Both the position numbers and the translations under genes were made by a program. The notes below the pieces were generated by a model. It was not told where the DNA came from. It did not search any database and saw only the letters and a list, made by a program, of their open reading frames with translations. A stretch of 64,000 bases of DNA from Adiantum capillus-veneris (lineage: Eukaryota; Streptophyta; Polypodiopsida; Polypodiales; Pteridaceae), in the NCBI GenBank assembly GCA_014529385.2, contig CM043956.1, positions 59,963,120 through 60,027,119 of the forward strand. The letters are read 5' to 3'. Below are positions 32,463 through 44,234 of this stretch, one piece after another; within the stretch, counting starts at the first letter, position 1, and each line of letters opens with the position of its first letter.

Positions 32463-35400
32463 ATGCATCTATGCATGCTCCAAAATTGGTTTGAAGCAAA
32501 ACGGACATCATTTGCCAACAATTCAGACAAAGAGCATGTCAGAGCAATATTTGTGGAATTTCCTAACTTTGAAACTATATCTTTTCTCATAGGTGCAATC
32601 CAAGCTGTTGAGAAAGCAAAGACGAGAAAGACACAAAAAGAAAAGTTGCAAGAGCTGCCACCATATCAGTTGGAGCCCAACTATGTGAAAATGGCCAAAG
32701 TAACCTACCTGTCAAAAGAACAGCTTGAGAAGCACAACACCACACTCTTCATCGAGAAATTCAAAAGTGAAGATGGAAGTCGGGTAGAGTTAAAAATGAT
32801 ACCGAAGGAGTTCTATGGCATAGTAGTTGAGCCAGCTATGAGAGAAGCCAACAGTAGGTTGGCACTTCAAGCATTTTACGATCAAGAACCATGTGGAGTA
32901 GATTTCCAATGAGCTTACGAACTACTATCAAAAATCAAAGAGGATGGATCCTCCTAAGTCATAGATCACCAAGGACAAAATGTCGAGGTATTCATAAACA
33001 AAGATATAGCTGTTGAAGCAGTAAAGCTTCCAACAGAAGGTATGATGATGAGAGCAAGAGATAGAAAAAAAGCTAGATTCCACCAACAGAAAGAGTACAG
33101 ATGCCGCCACCTTCTCCAATCTTACGCTAAAGCAAGTAGAGGATCCCACCCGCCTATACCACCAACACTTCCACTTCCTTGCCAAGAAACCACCAAGGTA
33201 CAATACCACAAATCATGTTGTGGAAACCACATTCATGCAAGCATTGAAGTCGTTAGGTAGACATCAGACCATAGATCATGCTCAGTATGTGCTTACAACA
33301 CTCAAGAGCACAAAGAAGGAAGGTAAATTCACATAATTAGGAGCTCTGAAAGTCTTAATCCAAATTGCATACCATGCAATTGGGATGGTCGATAACTTGC
33401 CACCAACCCTAGATCAGAACACATGGATAATCACTGAGAAAGCTCAACCCTCTCCATGATGCACAAGATTAAAAAAGAAAGGGATTTATAAGTGAGATGA
33501 AGGGTCATCTGAAAGCTCACTTGAAACCCATACATAGCAGTGAAGAAATTTTTTTATGATGAATAAAAAAGGGCAAGAAGGGAAGAGATGATCAGAATGA
33601 TAGTGGCCGCTCATCAAGAAGAACCTCAACAAAAGAAGGCGCAATTTGAAAGGGAAAAGGAATCTTATGAAGAAAGTCGACAAGCTATAAGATAGACTTC
33701 AATTCTATGGGATCCAAGGGAAGTCAAGGGTCCTAGGACCAGAATCCTAAGAAGAAGCTCCAAGAAGATCCTATAGAAATGCTAGAAAGGATGTATGAGG
33801 AGGCTGAAGGCCTGAAAATACAAGAGGCATTGTCAGAAGCTCAAAGCAAAGCTAGAGAAGAATCAACTACTCAACAACCACAACAAGAAGAAGCTGAGAT
33901 ACCAAGTGAAACATAGCATGAAAGGGAGGTTATATCTCCACGACTACCCTCACCCATTCTTGAACAGTTGGATCAGCCAATTCCTAGCCCAAGCTCTTCA
34001 TCAACTAACAAATAATGTGAAATCATGGAGATAAATGGAGGTGGGTTCGGGATATATGAAGTTTCAAAATCCACACAACCTCTCGAAGACACAATATCTC
34101 AAGAAAACCTACTTTTCCAAGTGAGGAGGTGAGTCAGTGTCAAGGAATTAGGGGAAAAGCCTAAAATTCTGGAACAAAAAGAAACTAAGCTGATGGAAAA
34201 GTCATCAATGGTGATGATAAAAGAGAAGAAATACATTGAATAGCAGCTACCAAAAACAACCAAATATGCCACTGGACCTTCCAAAGATCCTCATGCGATA
34301 TCCAAAGATTGGGACACGACTGATGAAGTTATCACTCAATTCAATGAATATGAAAATCAGATGCAGCTGATGACTGAGAAAATGCGGACAGCATCTCTTA
34401 GCCGCAGTGCTACTAAAGCTCAAGAACTTGAACAGGTGATTGATGCGCTCCAAGGCGAGCTTGAAGACAAAATGAATATCATTGAAAATCTTCAAAACCA
34501 AATCAAAGATCTCCAGAATGAAGCAAAACAACATCAACACATCAAGGAAAAGCAAGAAAAAGAAATGGAGGAGTTAGAAGAACTCCTCAAAAAGCTATCA
34601 GATGCATGTAAAAGCAAGGAGCAGTGGCTGACTAAAGTGAAAAATAAACTTATGAACACTAGTTATTCTATACAAAAGTTGCAGGTACAGCTGAATGTGG
34701 CAAATGCCTCTTTGCAATACTTAGAGCAAAGAATCAATGACCAATAAATATTTTTAAAGCAAATAAGGGAAAACCCATCAGTTGCTTCACTTAGGGGGAC
34801 TGATGAAGTTTACAAAACTTTAGAAAGAAAAAAAAAAGAATTGGAGCTTGAACTAAAGCTGGAACAAAACCAAGGAAGGGATATCTCCCTAATGTGCATG
34901 CAAAGGAAAGAGCCGTTGCATAAAGAGATAGAAGAATTGAAAGAAGCCAACGAGTTGCTAAGGCAAGGGAATGTGGAAACTCTAGAGGAGGTAGTACTTT
35001 TGAACAGCTAACTCTAGAGATGCCATCAATCACCTTTGATGACATAGAAACACAACTAGCTAAAGAGCAGGCCGAAAGTTTTCAATTGCAGCAACCAATC
35101 ACTGACAAGGAACAATTGTCAATGGTCCAGCTCTCTAAAGTTGAAGAAGCTATACTTAAAGAGCAGATTGTTCAAAAAGTGGATGTTGATTGGAAAGCGG
35201 CTATGGATTGCGAATTGAGAGAACTTCACTTTGTCAATGTAACTCAGCTTACTCCCAATGAGATCAATTCTGAGTGGCTCAACATTTGCTTCCATATCCT
35301 TTGATAAAGGTGGAGCTGTTTCAAATAAAAGGAATTCTTTACAAGGATATGCAAGACCAAGGGCAAGGTGCTCTCCACCCCACATGGAGGAAAATTTGGC

Positions 35401-35657
35401 TCAACAAAAACTCAAGGTACCTCATATTGTTTACAAGGACACTGGCAGCAATTCAAAAGGACCCATCAGTCTATCATGTACCAAGGGTAAGGACATGGAA
35501 AGCACATGAAGTACTAAAAAATAAAATGCTAACTTGGCTTAACTACCCAAAATTTACAGCATTAGAGCAAGGACAAGCACCTAAAGAATACATGGTGAAA
35601 ACCCTAATGGGAACCATGCACTTCTTCAAGAGCCTCCCTGACCTCTATGTGCAATGA
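32463..35657 (+). pseudogene. Degraded ORF with long coiled coil, unknown family
   Basis: A chain of plus-strand open pieces (32463-32912, 33042-33260, 34361-34747, 35020-35304, 35274-35657) joined by stops and frame changes. The first piece is Lys/Glu-rich and includes PPYQLEPNYVKMAKVTYLSK. 34361-34747 is a strong coiled coil with heptad-like Leu/Ile spacing (AQELEQVIDALQGELEDKM). A further coiled coil follows at 34800-35000 (KKKELELELKLEQNQ). The last piece is Trp/Lys-rich (HPTWRKIWLNKN). I recognise no domain. It sits on the same strand just after the E3 LTR and may be an accessory or gag-like ORF of a related element. Confidence 0.45.
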
Positions 35658-35659
35658 TT

Positions 35660-37020
35660 TTTAAAATCTGCAAAATGCTGCTCACATATATTCAAGTTTC
35701 TCATGAGCCTAAAAAAGTGAGAGCCCCGTGGATGTTCTTATCACGGCTTATGCTATGATCTAAGTGAGAAACCTTCAGAAGAATTCCTTTATGGCTTCAA
35801 TGTCAGATGCATGTTCTTGCCATCCAGCAATATGTTGGCATTCAAAGAATCCTTTTACACCGGGTTACATATGGCGTACAAAAATTTTTGGACCGATGAT
35901 TAACAATTTAACTACAAGTTTCGTCGGATATTCATCCATCAAACTAAAGAATAGATTTACTACTCAATTTTTGCAAGTCCCTTGTTTGGGGTCATCATAG
36001 CATCACCTAATCACAACCCAAGACCAACAAAATTATCATCCGTGGATCGGCAGCCCGGCTAGAGCTTGGAGGCATGAGCATCATTGGATATATTGAATGA
36101 GAGGATTCAAGAGAATGCTCTTCCAATGAAATAGAGATTAGCCATAAATCACTAACTCTAATCACATCATAATCATCAATCAAGCATTATCTACACACAT
36201 TAAGCCCACCAAAGTTCAACTTTCCATAGACTTGAATCTCAAAGCACTCTCTTAACAAGCACACACTAATTGCATTTGTGTTGGCCTCTCTAATCACCAC
36301 ATGTCACTCAAGGTACTTAATCAAAAGCTACACACACAAGGGTGAATGGTGCTTGAGTCTCATTAACCCCATCGACACATGAGCAAACAATAGGGCACAT
36401 ACTCTAATCACAAGATTAAAAACCCACTTAATCAACCTAATTAGAGATGTTAAATATCACAAATTGAGTACTCCTAGAATGATAAGAGTGGTCAATAATC
36501 AAGAAGACATCACAACATACTCAAATCTAGAATAATGAGAAGGTGAAACTACTTCATGACATAATGGAATATACAAGAATTAAGACTAATGAATACAATA
36601 GAGATTAGATTAATCAAGAAGTGCTTCTCTAATTACAAAGGATTAGCACTATCCTTCTAAGTATTGGGCATTAAGCTCAAGGCTAGGCCATCCATAGAAT
36701 GAACACTCAAGAGTGATATCTCAAGAATGGATACTCAATAATGAAGCCTCTTTGCATAAAAGGGCTTCTTATAAAGGCATACACCACAAGCCTTTCTACT
36801 ATGGGATTAAGTTAAGCCCTCTAGCGTATAAAAATTGGAACTCCCTTGCTTCCCTGGCATCTAGTTCACCTCTATCTATAGTGATCTTTCCCACACAACC
36901 ATAACGGAAAATCACATGATCAAGAAGGAATTTGCATACAAATTCTGTGGTTTTTTCTCTTAATGGTTGCCCTTCAACCTAGCTACTTAGGTCCTATCAT
37001 GCAAGAACTAAGTATCTCAT
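35660..37020. other. Gene-free stretch
   Basis: AT-rich DNA with only short open frames, none with a recognisable motif. I see no repeat pair, TIR or RNA gene here. Confidence 0.6.
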
Positions 37021-37389
37021 CTACCAGAGTCCTAAAGGCATTGAGACTAGATCTAAAACCCATTTATAGTGCATGGCTAGTAGATATGTAGGGTGCCACC
37101 CATCACAACATTGTACATTTGAATACATTTGACAAGTTACACACAAATCAGCAAATTGAGATATACCTTTATACATACCCTTCCACCAATAGTTTTCTTT
37201 CATCTTAGAGAAGGTTTCCCACACACCCCTATGTCTAGCCCATAGACTCTCGTGAAACTCTTGCTTGAGCTTTACTCGAGTCTCTTTATTACATATAGAC
37301 CTTTGTGGTGTAGCACCCTTTTGTTTAGGATGCTTCCACAAGTAGACATCCCTCAAAAAGTACCCATATGCTTTCCTGACTATTCTCAT
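37021..37389 (-). pseudogene. E5 gypsy integrase zinc module
   Basis: A 122-codon minus-strand frame with an integrase HHCC-type module: HESLWARHRGVWETF, then YWWKGMYKGISQFADLC and CVTCQMY, followed by a stretch equivalent to the start of the catalytic core (HYKWVLDLVSMPLG). The catalytic Asp region then breaks off. This is the most 3' part of the E5 pol relic. Confidence 0.7.
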
Positions 37390-37413
37390 GAACTCTTGTT
37401 CAGACTAACCATC

Positions 37414-37690
37414 CTATTTTTCTAGAGTACTCAAGTAGATTCCAATAATAAGCCAATCATCTTCATAGATATCTTCCAAGAACAATTCAAGTGGATTAAA
37501 CATGCAGACGTAGTTACCTTTGACATGAGAGATGGAATAGAAATTTGTGCCTACATCATCACCCTCATAAATCATCTTTGACTCATCATTATACCTTGCT
37601 CTTGAGAGCATATCTTCCACTGTATTTTCCTTACCTACAATGTGCTTGAACTCAGGATTTAAGGACTTAATGTAGGCAATCTATGCAACA
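37414..37690 (-). pseudogene. E5 RNase H C-terminus and linker
   Basis: Minus-strand coding trace AYIKSLNPEFKHIVGKEN then TVEDMLSRARYND, the end of the RT/RNase H connection (the x-A-D-x-L-S-R motif is ED-M-L-S-R here), followed by an acidic linker. It is cut from the rest of RNase H by the TIR element at 37708-38471; on the other side coding resumes at about 38490. Confidence 0.65.
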
Positions 37691-37707
37691 TAGTGAGTGG
37701 CTGGCAT

Positions 37708-38471
37708 CCTGGGGGATTCACTCTATATATAAAACGGGACGCCACGTGCGAGCGGACAACTTGATAAAACCCCTATATACGACTCATATTAGGGAACATG
37801 ACCCCCCTTTCTACGCTTATACGACAATCAATGCAAAAAACTATCATACCCCTATCCTACATATAAAATTTAGGTCTCACATGATCTAACTGAGTAAAAC
37901 TAGTCAAAGAGCGTGTAGCATACTGACTGGAAATGTACTAAGGAACCACTTATGTTGATAACTAGATGTACTCTCAATGTTTATTAGTTTGACTCTCAAA
38001 CTATGTACCTGTTCAGCTTGCACTCTAGCTACTCATCCAATTCTGCCCCATCTAAATTACTCAAAAAACATGGTCATATAGTTGTGCTAGGTTCTTTGTG
38101 TAAATTTGCATTTATACAAACTCTTTATAGGTTTCATCCCTCAACAAATGAATTATAATCACAAAACAATCAATTGATACAAAGCAGTGTTAGTTCTTGC
38201 ATGGATCTTTGTAGCTATTGACTCAAAAGTTCAAGGGAAGACTCTTTTGGGAAGCAATGATTTTGAAACACAAAAACTTCCTCTCATTTTTCCTTTTCTC
38301 ACTCCCCCCCCCCCCAACCAATAAATATGATACCCCCTCCCTTATTTTTAAGCTTAGGAGATAAATTATTGGGGTTTTGCCCCTAACTTATACGCTTATG
38401 TAACTTGTATAAAAAAAACCCTCCCTTGCACTTACGTGGTGCGATAAGTTTTCCATGGTGAATCCCCCGGG
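37708..38471. mobile_element. 764-bp non-autonomous TIR transposon
   Basis: The left end CCTGGGGGATTCAC (37708-37721) and right end GTGAATCCCCCGGG (38458-38471) are inverted repeats, 13/14 matching. The 8-bp GCTGGCAT lies immediately outside both ends (37700-37707 and 38472-38479), a target-site duplication (9 bp if the preceding G is counted). Subterminal DNA also shows loose inverted similarity (CCACGTGCGAGCGGA versus CCACGTAAGTGCAAGGGA). There is no coding capacity. An 8-bp duplication suits hAT-type elements, 9 bp suits Mutator-type; I cannot decide. It splits the RNase H region of the E5 relic. Confidence 0.85.
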
Positions 38472-38493
38472 GCTGGCATTGAGCAACTTGTAA

Positions 38494-38960
38494 TCATCCC
38501 AAGAAGTGGTAGAAATTTGTTTCTACCACCACACATGTGCCAATTAGGTACTCTTTCTCACGTTTCAAGGTTGTAACCATACCCCACAACTCTCTCCTTA
38601 TTTTAGGATAGTTTCTTTGGCAAGGACTTAGTACCTTAGCCTTAAACCTCACCACATGTATGTGACCTTCTTCATCATTTTGGCCATCCAATCCCTGTAG
38701 GAATGGTATCCACAGTCACAATGACTGGCCTTTTATATTTTTTGTTCACCTTCCTCAAAGTTGGTGTTGATTGTAGTGACTCCTTTAGCTTCCTTATTGC
38801 TTTATATGTGATTCACCACATTTTAACTTCTGATTCTTTCTCAACAGCTAGTAAAGAGGTTCAGCTACATGAGAATAGTGTGGAATCTACATAACATAAA
38901 AGATACATGCTCCCACAAACCTTCTAGCTTCAATGATGCTAGTGCATGTTTCTTTCATTC
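38494..38960 (-). pseudogene. E5 RNase H part
   Basis: Minus-strand frame with HVVRFKAKVLSPCQRNYPKI then RRELWGMVTTLKREKEYLIG and TCVVVETNFYHFLG, an RT-connection/RNase H-like domain of gypsy elements. The ORF ends next to the TIR element insertion. Confidence 0.6.
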
Positions 38961-39034
38961 TTTGTAAGGAATTTACCTTTTTTGGACAAGGTTTCTTACC
39001 ATATGGCCCGCACATGTGCCGCACAATGAGTACT

Positions 39035-39594
39035 TCATTGACACCAAATATAGACTTTTTCAGTAAGATTCACTTCCTCCAACCTAGACAAAATTCTATC
39101 ACAATCATTTATATGATTTGCCACAAACTTACGGCACCCCCTAAAATCCAAAGCTTCATCTTTCTCATTTTCTTCATATCCTTTGATAGTAAAATCATCA
39201 ATGAAAGGCATTGTATTTTGAATAGAGTCACATAAGACCTTATTTGTCCCATTCATCATATGTGCAACCAGTTGGTTACTCCCTGTGGCAATGTACACAT
39301 TCTTACCAAACCTAAAGGTTCCTCATGATTGTCAACTCTCTGTTTTCAATTGCAAGTTGAAGTTGATCATACCCTGAGTTGAAATCCCCCACGAGTAAAT
39401 TCCCTCGATGCAAATGTCTCTTCAAACTCATCCACAATTGAACCTGTACCTACATTCCTAATTGTCACCTTGTTTACTAGTTGCATGTCTTGGATGAAGT
39501 GTAAGGCAGCATTCTTCTTTGGGAGTATGAACCACCTATTTGAGTATGGAGCACAAGAAGGCTCCAAAATCCTTATTTTGATATTCTCATTCAA
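39035..39594 (-). pseudogene. E5 reverse transcriptase
   Basis: Two minus-strand pieces. 39594-39367: SNRWFILPKKNAALHFIQDM then QLVNKVTIRN, the RT fingers. 39298-39035: the palm with PFIDDFTIKGYEE (F-I-D-D catalytic box) and GCRKFVANHINDCDRILSRL. A frame break of about 70 bp separates them. The motif style differs from G1/G2 (no KKDGKWR), indicating another gypsy lineage. Confidence 0.75.
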
Positions 39595-40531
39595 TAGCTC
39601 TACTAACTTTGGTGAATGAGCCTTTGGAACTAGAATAGGTCAAAGATACCAAGGTACATGAGGTATTGTCAAAATTACCATAGAAGCCACAATATAAGGA
39701 TCAACACACTCTATCTCATGTGGCTCAAGTGAAAAATCCTTACAATGCTTTGAAAGTATTTCTTTGAAGCACTTTGTCTCCTCCTATGTTAAAAACTCCT
39801 CCTAGCCAATCTCCAACTCTTGAAAGATGCTTTTGTGAAGGTATGCCCAATCTTTTAAAGATTTCTCAAACTTGGTTGCAAAGAAGCATATTCAATGTTT
39901 TCCCTGTTGTTGGGTGGTAAAGGTGAAGCTATCACTTTCTTTACACATTTTTTTTCTTCAAAAGCCTCTATCTCTTGATACATCTCCATAGATCATACTT
40001 CCACAATCTCACTTCCACAATGCAAACTAGATCCCATTATTTTATTAAGCTCACCCATAGTATCCACAAAACAAACTTTCTCAAACACACGAAAAACATT
40101 TTCATTGTGCACAAGCAAACCATTCTCTACCAATTTGTTTTGCACATTATGTACATATCTCTTCCTTTATGTCCTCAAATTTTGTAAAACATATTGATCC
40201 ATGTTTTGTTACCTGTGAATTTGTAGAAAAGACTTTTCCTTTTCTTGAATCGGGCAAGAGCCCTCCCTATTTTATACCATTGCAGTCCCGCTTCACAATG
40301 GTATTTTCCCAAAACCCATCATCGCTTAAGGTCATGAAACTCTTTACTTACCTTTGTCAAAAGATTCTCTCAAAGATTGTCTCTATTTCTTTCATGGTTC
40401 ACACAAACAGTAAGAAATTGAACAGCACGCTTTCCATCTTTGCTTCTTATTCTAGCATAATCTAAACAACCATCCATTACCTTTGTTTCCATTCAAACTC
40501 CTACAATGTAGGGTTACCCCAAGATGAGATG

Positions 40532-40765
40532 TTATGAAGATGTATCATGTACAAAGAAGTTTTGGTCAATTTTCACATCACCTATTGTCACCTTCACACC
40601 TAGACATGTTGCATACAATTCACCGGATGAGTTGTTTTCCACTTTCATCATCCAGCCATGATCGATGTCCATCATCCATTTACACTTATTGTAGAGACTC
40701 TTTGACATTACATTTATTTCTAAACCATGGTCAATTAAGGGAAAAAAATTGCTCTTCAAGATCAT
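40532..40765 (-). pseudogene. E5 retropepsin
   Basis: Minus-strand frame with PLIDHGLEINVMSKSLY (active site D-H-G, norm D-S/T-G), then DIDHGWMMKVENNSSGE, VKVTIGDVKIDQNFFV and VHDTSS. It is the protease of the E5 relic, placed correctly between gag and RT. 39600-40530 holds further degraded minus-strand coding sequence without a clear domain. Confidence 0.7.
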
Positions 40766-41066
40766 CTACCTTTGACCAAAGTTTTTGTAGTAGCCTTGCC
40801 AAGTGCCTTTGTGAATGGGTTCTTAGGACTTGTTTCACCTTCTTCATCATCATTTGAGAAATGCACTTGATTCACTCTCCCAATGGATTGGTAGCATCCT
40901 ACCACACCTTCATCATCCTCCTTACCTTATCTTGCAACTACCTCAATTATGTCTTCAAGGTTTCACCTTCAACTTGTGGACGAGTAACCTCAACAAGAGT
41001 TTGCCTCTTTCTCTTGAACATGTCAATGATCTCCTCATGGAATTCATGCTTTGCAATGCCCAGGAC

Positions 41067-41870
41067 TTATCCCATATTAAACTCAATCTTGATATTCAAA
41101 ATCCTATCCTCCAAGAACTTTTTTAAATTTGTAGCAACCTCAATATCAAATTCTAGGTTATAAGTTGTACCTTTTGGCTTACCTTTTGTTGACTCTCTCT
41201 TCTTTTCTGTTGTAGACTCATCCACGAGTACTTGAGGTGGAGATGCTCCTTGTGTAGCGGGTGCTTGAGAAGGCATCGGGTCGCTTCATCCCCCACTCCT
41301 AGAAGATCTTTTTGATGGTCCTTCATCAGCATTCTCATGCATGCCCTTCTCTTCTACAATAGCCTCATTTTGTTGGCGTTTTGTAATGTAGGCATGCACT
41401 GACAATGAGTCCACTGGATCATTCCATCATGTTTCTAGGTGTATGAAATCTCTTGCCTCATGTAGTATCTCCTTTGAAGATCTCCTTCCCTAGAAAGTTC
41501 CACAACATTTGGCCACAACTTACCATCATCATTACTCATAGAACCCTAGGAATGCTCCATAAGTGGTAGCCTCAATTGTAGATACAGCATGTTAGAAGCC
41601 ATATCCTCTACTAAATTTTGCATTCCTCCCTTCCCAAAGTTAGTTCTCAAGGGTACACACGTCTCCCTTAAGTGGATCTTACCATCCTTAAATACCACAA
41701 TATCTTGTATCACAATCCTTTCACACATGATCTATGCTATCACACCGTATACATTTGTGAACAAACCCTTCTTTGGTTTGTGTATTTTCCTTGAAGAGGT
41801 GATGCTAATGGTTGTCCCTTCTCTTCAAGCTTTGCAAGTTCTAGCTTTAATTCACACATGTCTTTCATAA
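41067..41870 (-). pseudogene. E5 gag region
   Basis: Minus-strand pieces. 41870-41800 is helical (MKDMCELKLELAKLEEK). About 41770-41730 is one zinc knuckle, CIRCDSIDHV-stop-KDC. 41728-41546 has KDGKIHLRETCVPLRTNFGK. 41276-41067 is a basic linker and YNLEFDIEVATNLKKFLEDR. The order (helix, knuckle, linker, then protease at 40765) is that of Gag-Pol. Multiple stops. Confidence 0.65.
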
Positions 41871-41871
41871 G

Positions 41872-42073
41872 CTTGATCATTTACCTTCTCTATGATGACA
41901 AAAGATCCACAATATCTTGCACTAAGCTTCTTGAATTGAATCATTGAAAGAGAGCTATGTTGAGGTTTTACTTTCAAAAATACCATATCTCCTTTTTCAA
42001 AGAGTTGAGAAAATTGTTTTAGGTTAATATAAGAGTCTTTTGTCTATCTTGAGTAGTTTTTATATCTTGGCGT
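41872..42073 (-). pseudogene. E4 integrase C-terminus (part split off by G2)
   Basis: The minus strand from 42073 reads, with frame breaks, a segment of the type F-E-K-G-D-M-V-F-L-K-V-K-P, then KKLSARYCGSFVIIEKVNDQ: the integrase C-terminal SH3-like region with a GPF-like site (here CGSF). It is the continuation of the integrase at 49983-50700 across the G2 insertion. Confidence 0.65.
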
Positions 42074-43223
42074 TGTCGGAGTTTTTTGGAGCAAGGGATT
42101 GCGCATATGTACATATACATGCATGGTGCATCAAATAAAGGATTGCCCATTTTCCTTAGCCAGGTGGTTACGTGGGGCCCACATGTGTACAGGTAGAACA
42201 GCATGTACATAGTGCATCGATTTTCACTATTATCAGTACTAGTGTGTTTTTTCTACAATAAGGAGGAGTTGGTAGCGCGTAAAACTTCTCGAGGAAGCTA
42301 TCCGCGGGCCGACGACGTGAGGTCAGCAGGTGCGTCAGATGGCATCTAGTGGCATCAGGAGGGCGAACGAGGTCAATATTTGCACGCGGATGAGGACGGA
42401 CACAACGTGGGTGTTTTCTTGTGAGAGTTACGCAGAAAGGTCATCATTAGGACCACTTTTTGGGGCCACTTCACGTGGTGGCGAGATGCATTATTGGAAA
42501 AAAGCTGAGTGCCAGGTGTGCGAATGATGCAAAAAGGTGACAACTATGCACTGCGAGGTCAGTTTTTGGCCTGTTCGGGGTCCGTTTGAGGTCATCTAAA
42601 AGGCCAAGGGTGCCCAAGTGATAAAGCTAAGTGTGGGAACTGAAAAAACAGAGAGAAGACCAGAAAAAAACGTGGAGAAGAGAGGAGGAACAGCCGCAGG
42701 TGTGTTTTTGCTCATTTTGGAGCCTGTTTTGGCCGTAAACTGCTCATCCGAGGTCGGATTTGAGCACTTTGACATTGTAGACTGGGGTTTTGGGCCGTTC
42801 TGGACGCGATGGCGCTGTCCATTTTTCCAAATTCCTCACTCTTTTCCTGCTGTTTTTCTGTGTAAGTTTCTCCTATGAGCGAAGTTTCTGCTCTAGTTTG
42901 TGATTGTATCTGGCTTATTTTACCTATATTGTGTGAGCTATTTGCCCCATTGATGTTGGCCCAAGCTCAATTGTATCTAAACATCAGAAATTCTCCTCTT
43001 TTGAACTGAGTTTTTTTGGGTGTGTGTGTGTGTGTGTGTCTGTGTGGAGTGGGCAAGTGGATAATCTCTCTCCTCTCACTCCATAGGTGTGTTTCCTGTC
43101 TCGGCCAGGTGTGTTGTCTAAGCCGAGTGGTGCCCCATAGTGTGTGTGTGTGTGTGTGTATCTTCCCAAGAGTGTGTGTCGGGTCGTTATAGAGGCGCTG
43201 TGTGTGTTTTCATCCCGCTCACA
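42074..43223 (+). repeat. G2 5' LTR
   Basis: 1150 bp, TGTCGGAG to CTCACA. It contains a GT-rich patch near 43020-43040 and 43140-43160. It is inverted relative to the G1 LTRs 23-31 kb away. Confidence 0.92.
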
Positions 43224-44234
43224 TTCTTTTGGCGCCCCCATTGAGGATCTTCTTCGAGTACCTTTTGCTTCGAGCTTCAAGCTTCGGGATTCGGGATTAC
43301 AGGTTGCAGGTTGCAGATTATAGATTACAGGTTACAGGGATAGGTACAGGTATAGGTGATTCACATAGGTACAGGTAGCTGGAGTTCAGTGTTACACTGA
43401 CAGTGGGATTCAGTTGCAATTGCCGTGGGTATGCATCATTTGGCGCCTGTTTGAGCACATTGTCTGCTGGATTGTACGTTACTTGTGGAAACTGCCATTG
43501 TACGCATTTGTGGAGCCATACTTGGTTGTATTTGGCAGTCCCAGCCATTTCTGAGACTTGGTCTGGAAGATAGTCATTTCTGAGACTTGACTATATGCGA
43601 TTTGCATTAGCCTTCGTGTGAGGGTCGATAGCGTGAGGTTTTTATTGAGCTGGGGGATTCTCAAATGTGGAGATCCTTTCGGTGATACAGGTAGCTGGAG
43701 CACCCTTTTTGTGACCTCACCATAGGCTATGTACTAGTGAGTCCTACTTGATGCTCGGGTTCTATTGTTGACAGTTTATGCATACATAGGCAGTCTATAT
43801 TTTGGGTTCCTACTGCTCTACTTCTTGGAAAACTCTGTCGAAATTTTCCCAAGTTATGATGGCTGGTTTTTTGGTATTTTGAGCCATTTATGCTGTTATG
43901 CTGCTGAAATTTTGGCACAATCAGAGGTTGAGTCAGGTGTGCCTTCTTGGGAGCTTCATGGTTGTCTTTAATGGATGATCAAAATGGCCCTCAGTTCACT
44001 CCTTTTCATTTAACTCAAAGAATTCAGATTAATGTTCATGTGTCTAGGAAGATCTTTTTCCAGCAGCGCATAGTCTTTATGTTTGGGCCAAGAAGATTGA
44101 GAGAGATCCTGGAATGTCCTTTGCCTGTTGTCATTCCGATGATTAACTATGAAAACTCATTTGATGTGCATGTGTTTGTCCTTATCTAAAGTTGAGCTCC
44201 ATTGATGTTTCTGGGGATTGGGTAGTGAAAAGTT
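43224..44234 (+). other. G2 leader with primer-site candidate
   Basis: TGGCGCC at 43230-43236, six bases inside the LTR, is the primer-site candidate as in G1. From 43290 to 43380 there are short degenerate repeats (ATTACAGGTTGCAGG-like and GGTACAGGTA-like). No supported gene before the gag Met at 44235. Confidence 0.6.
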
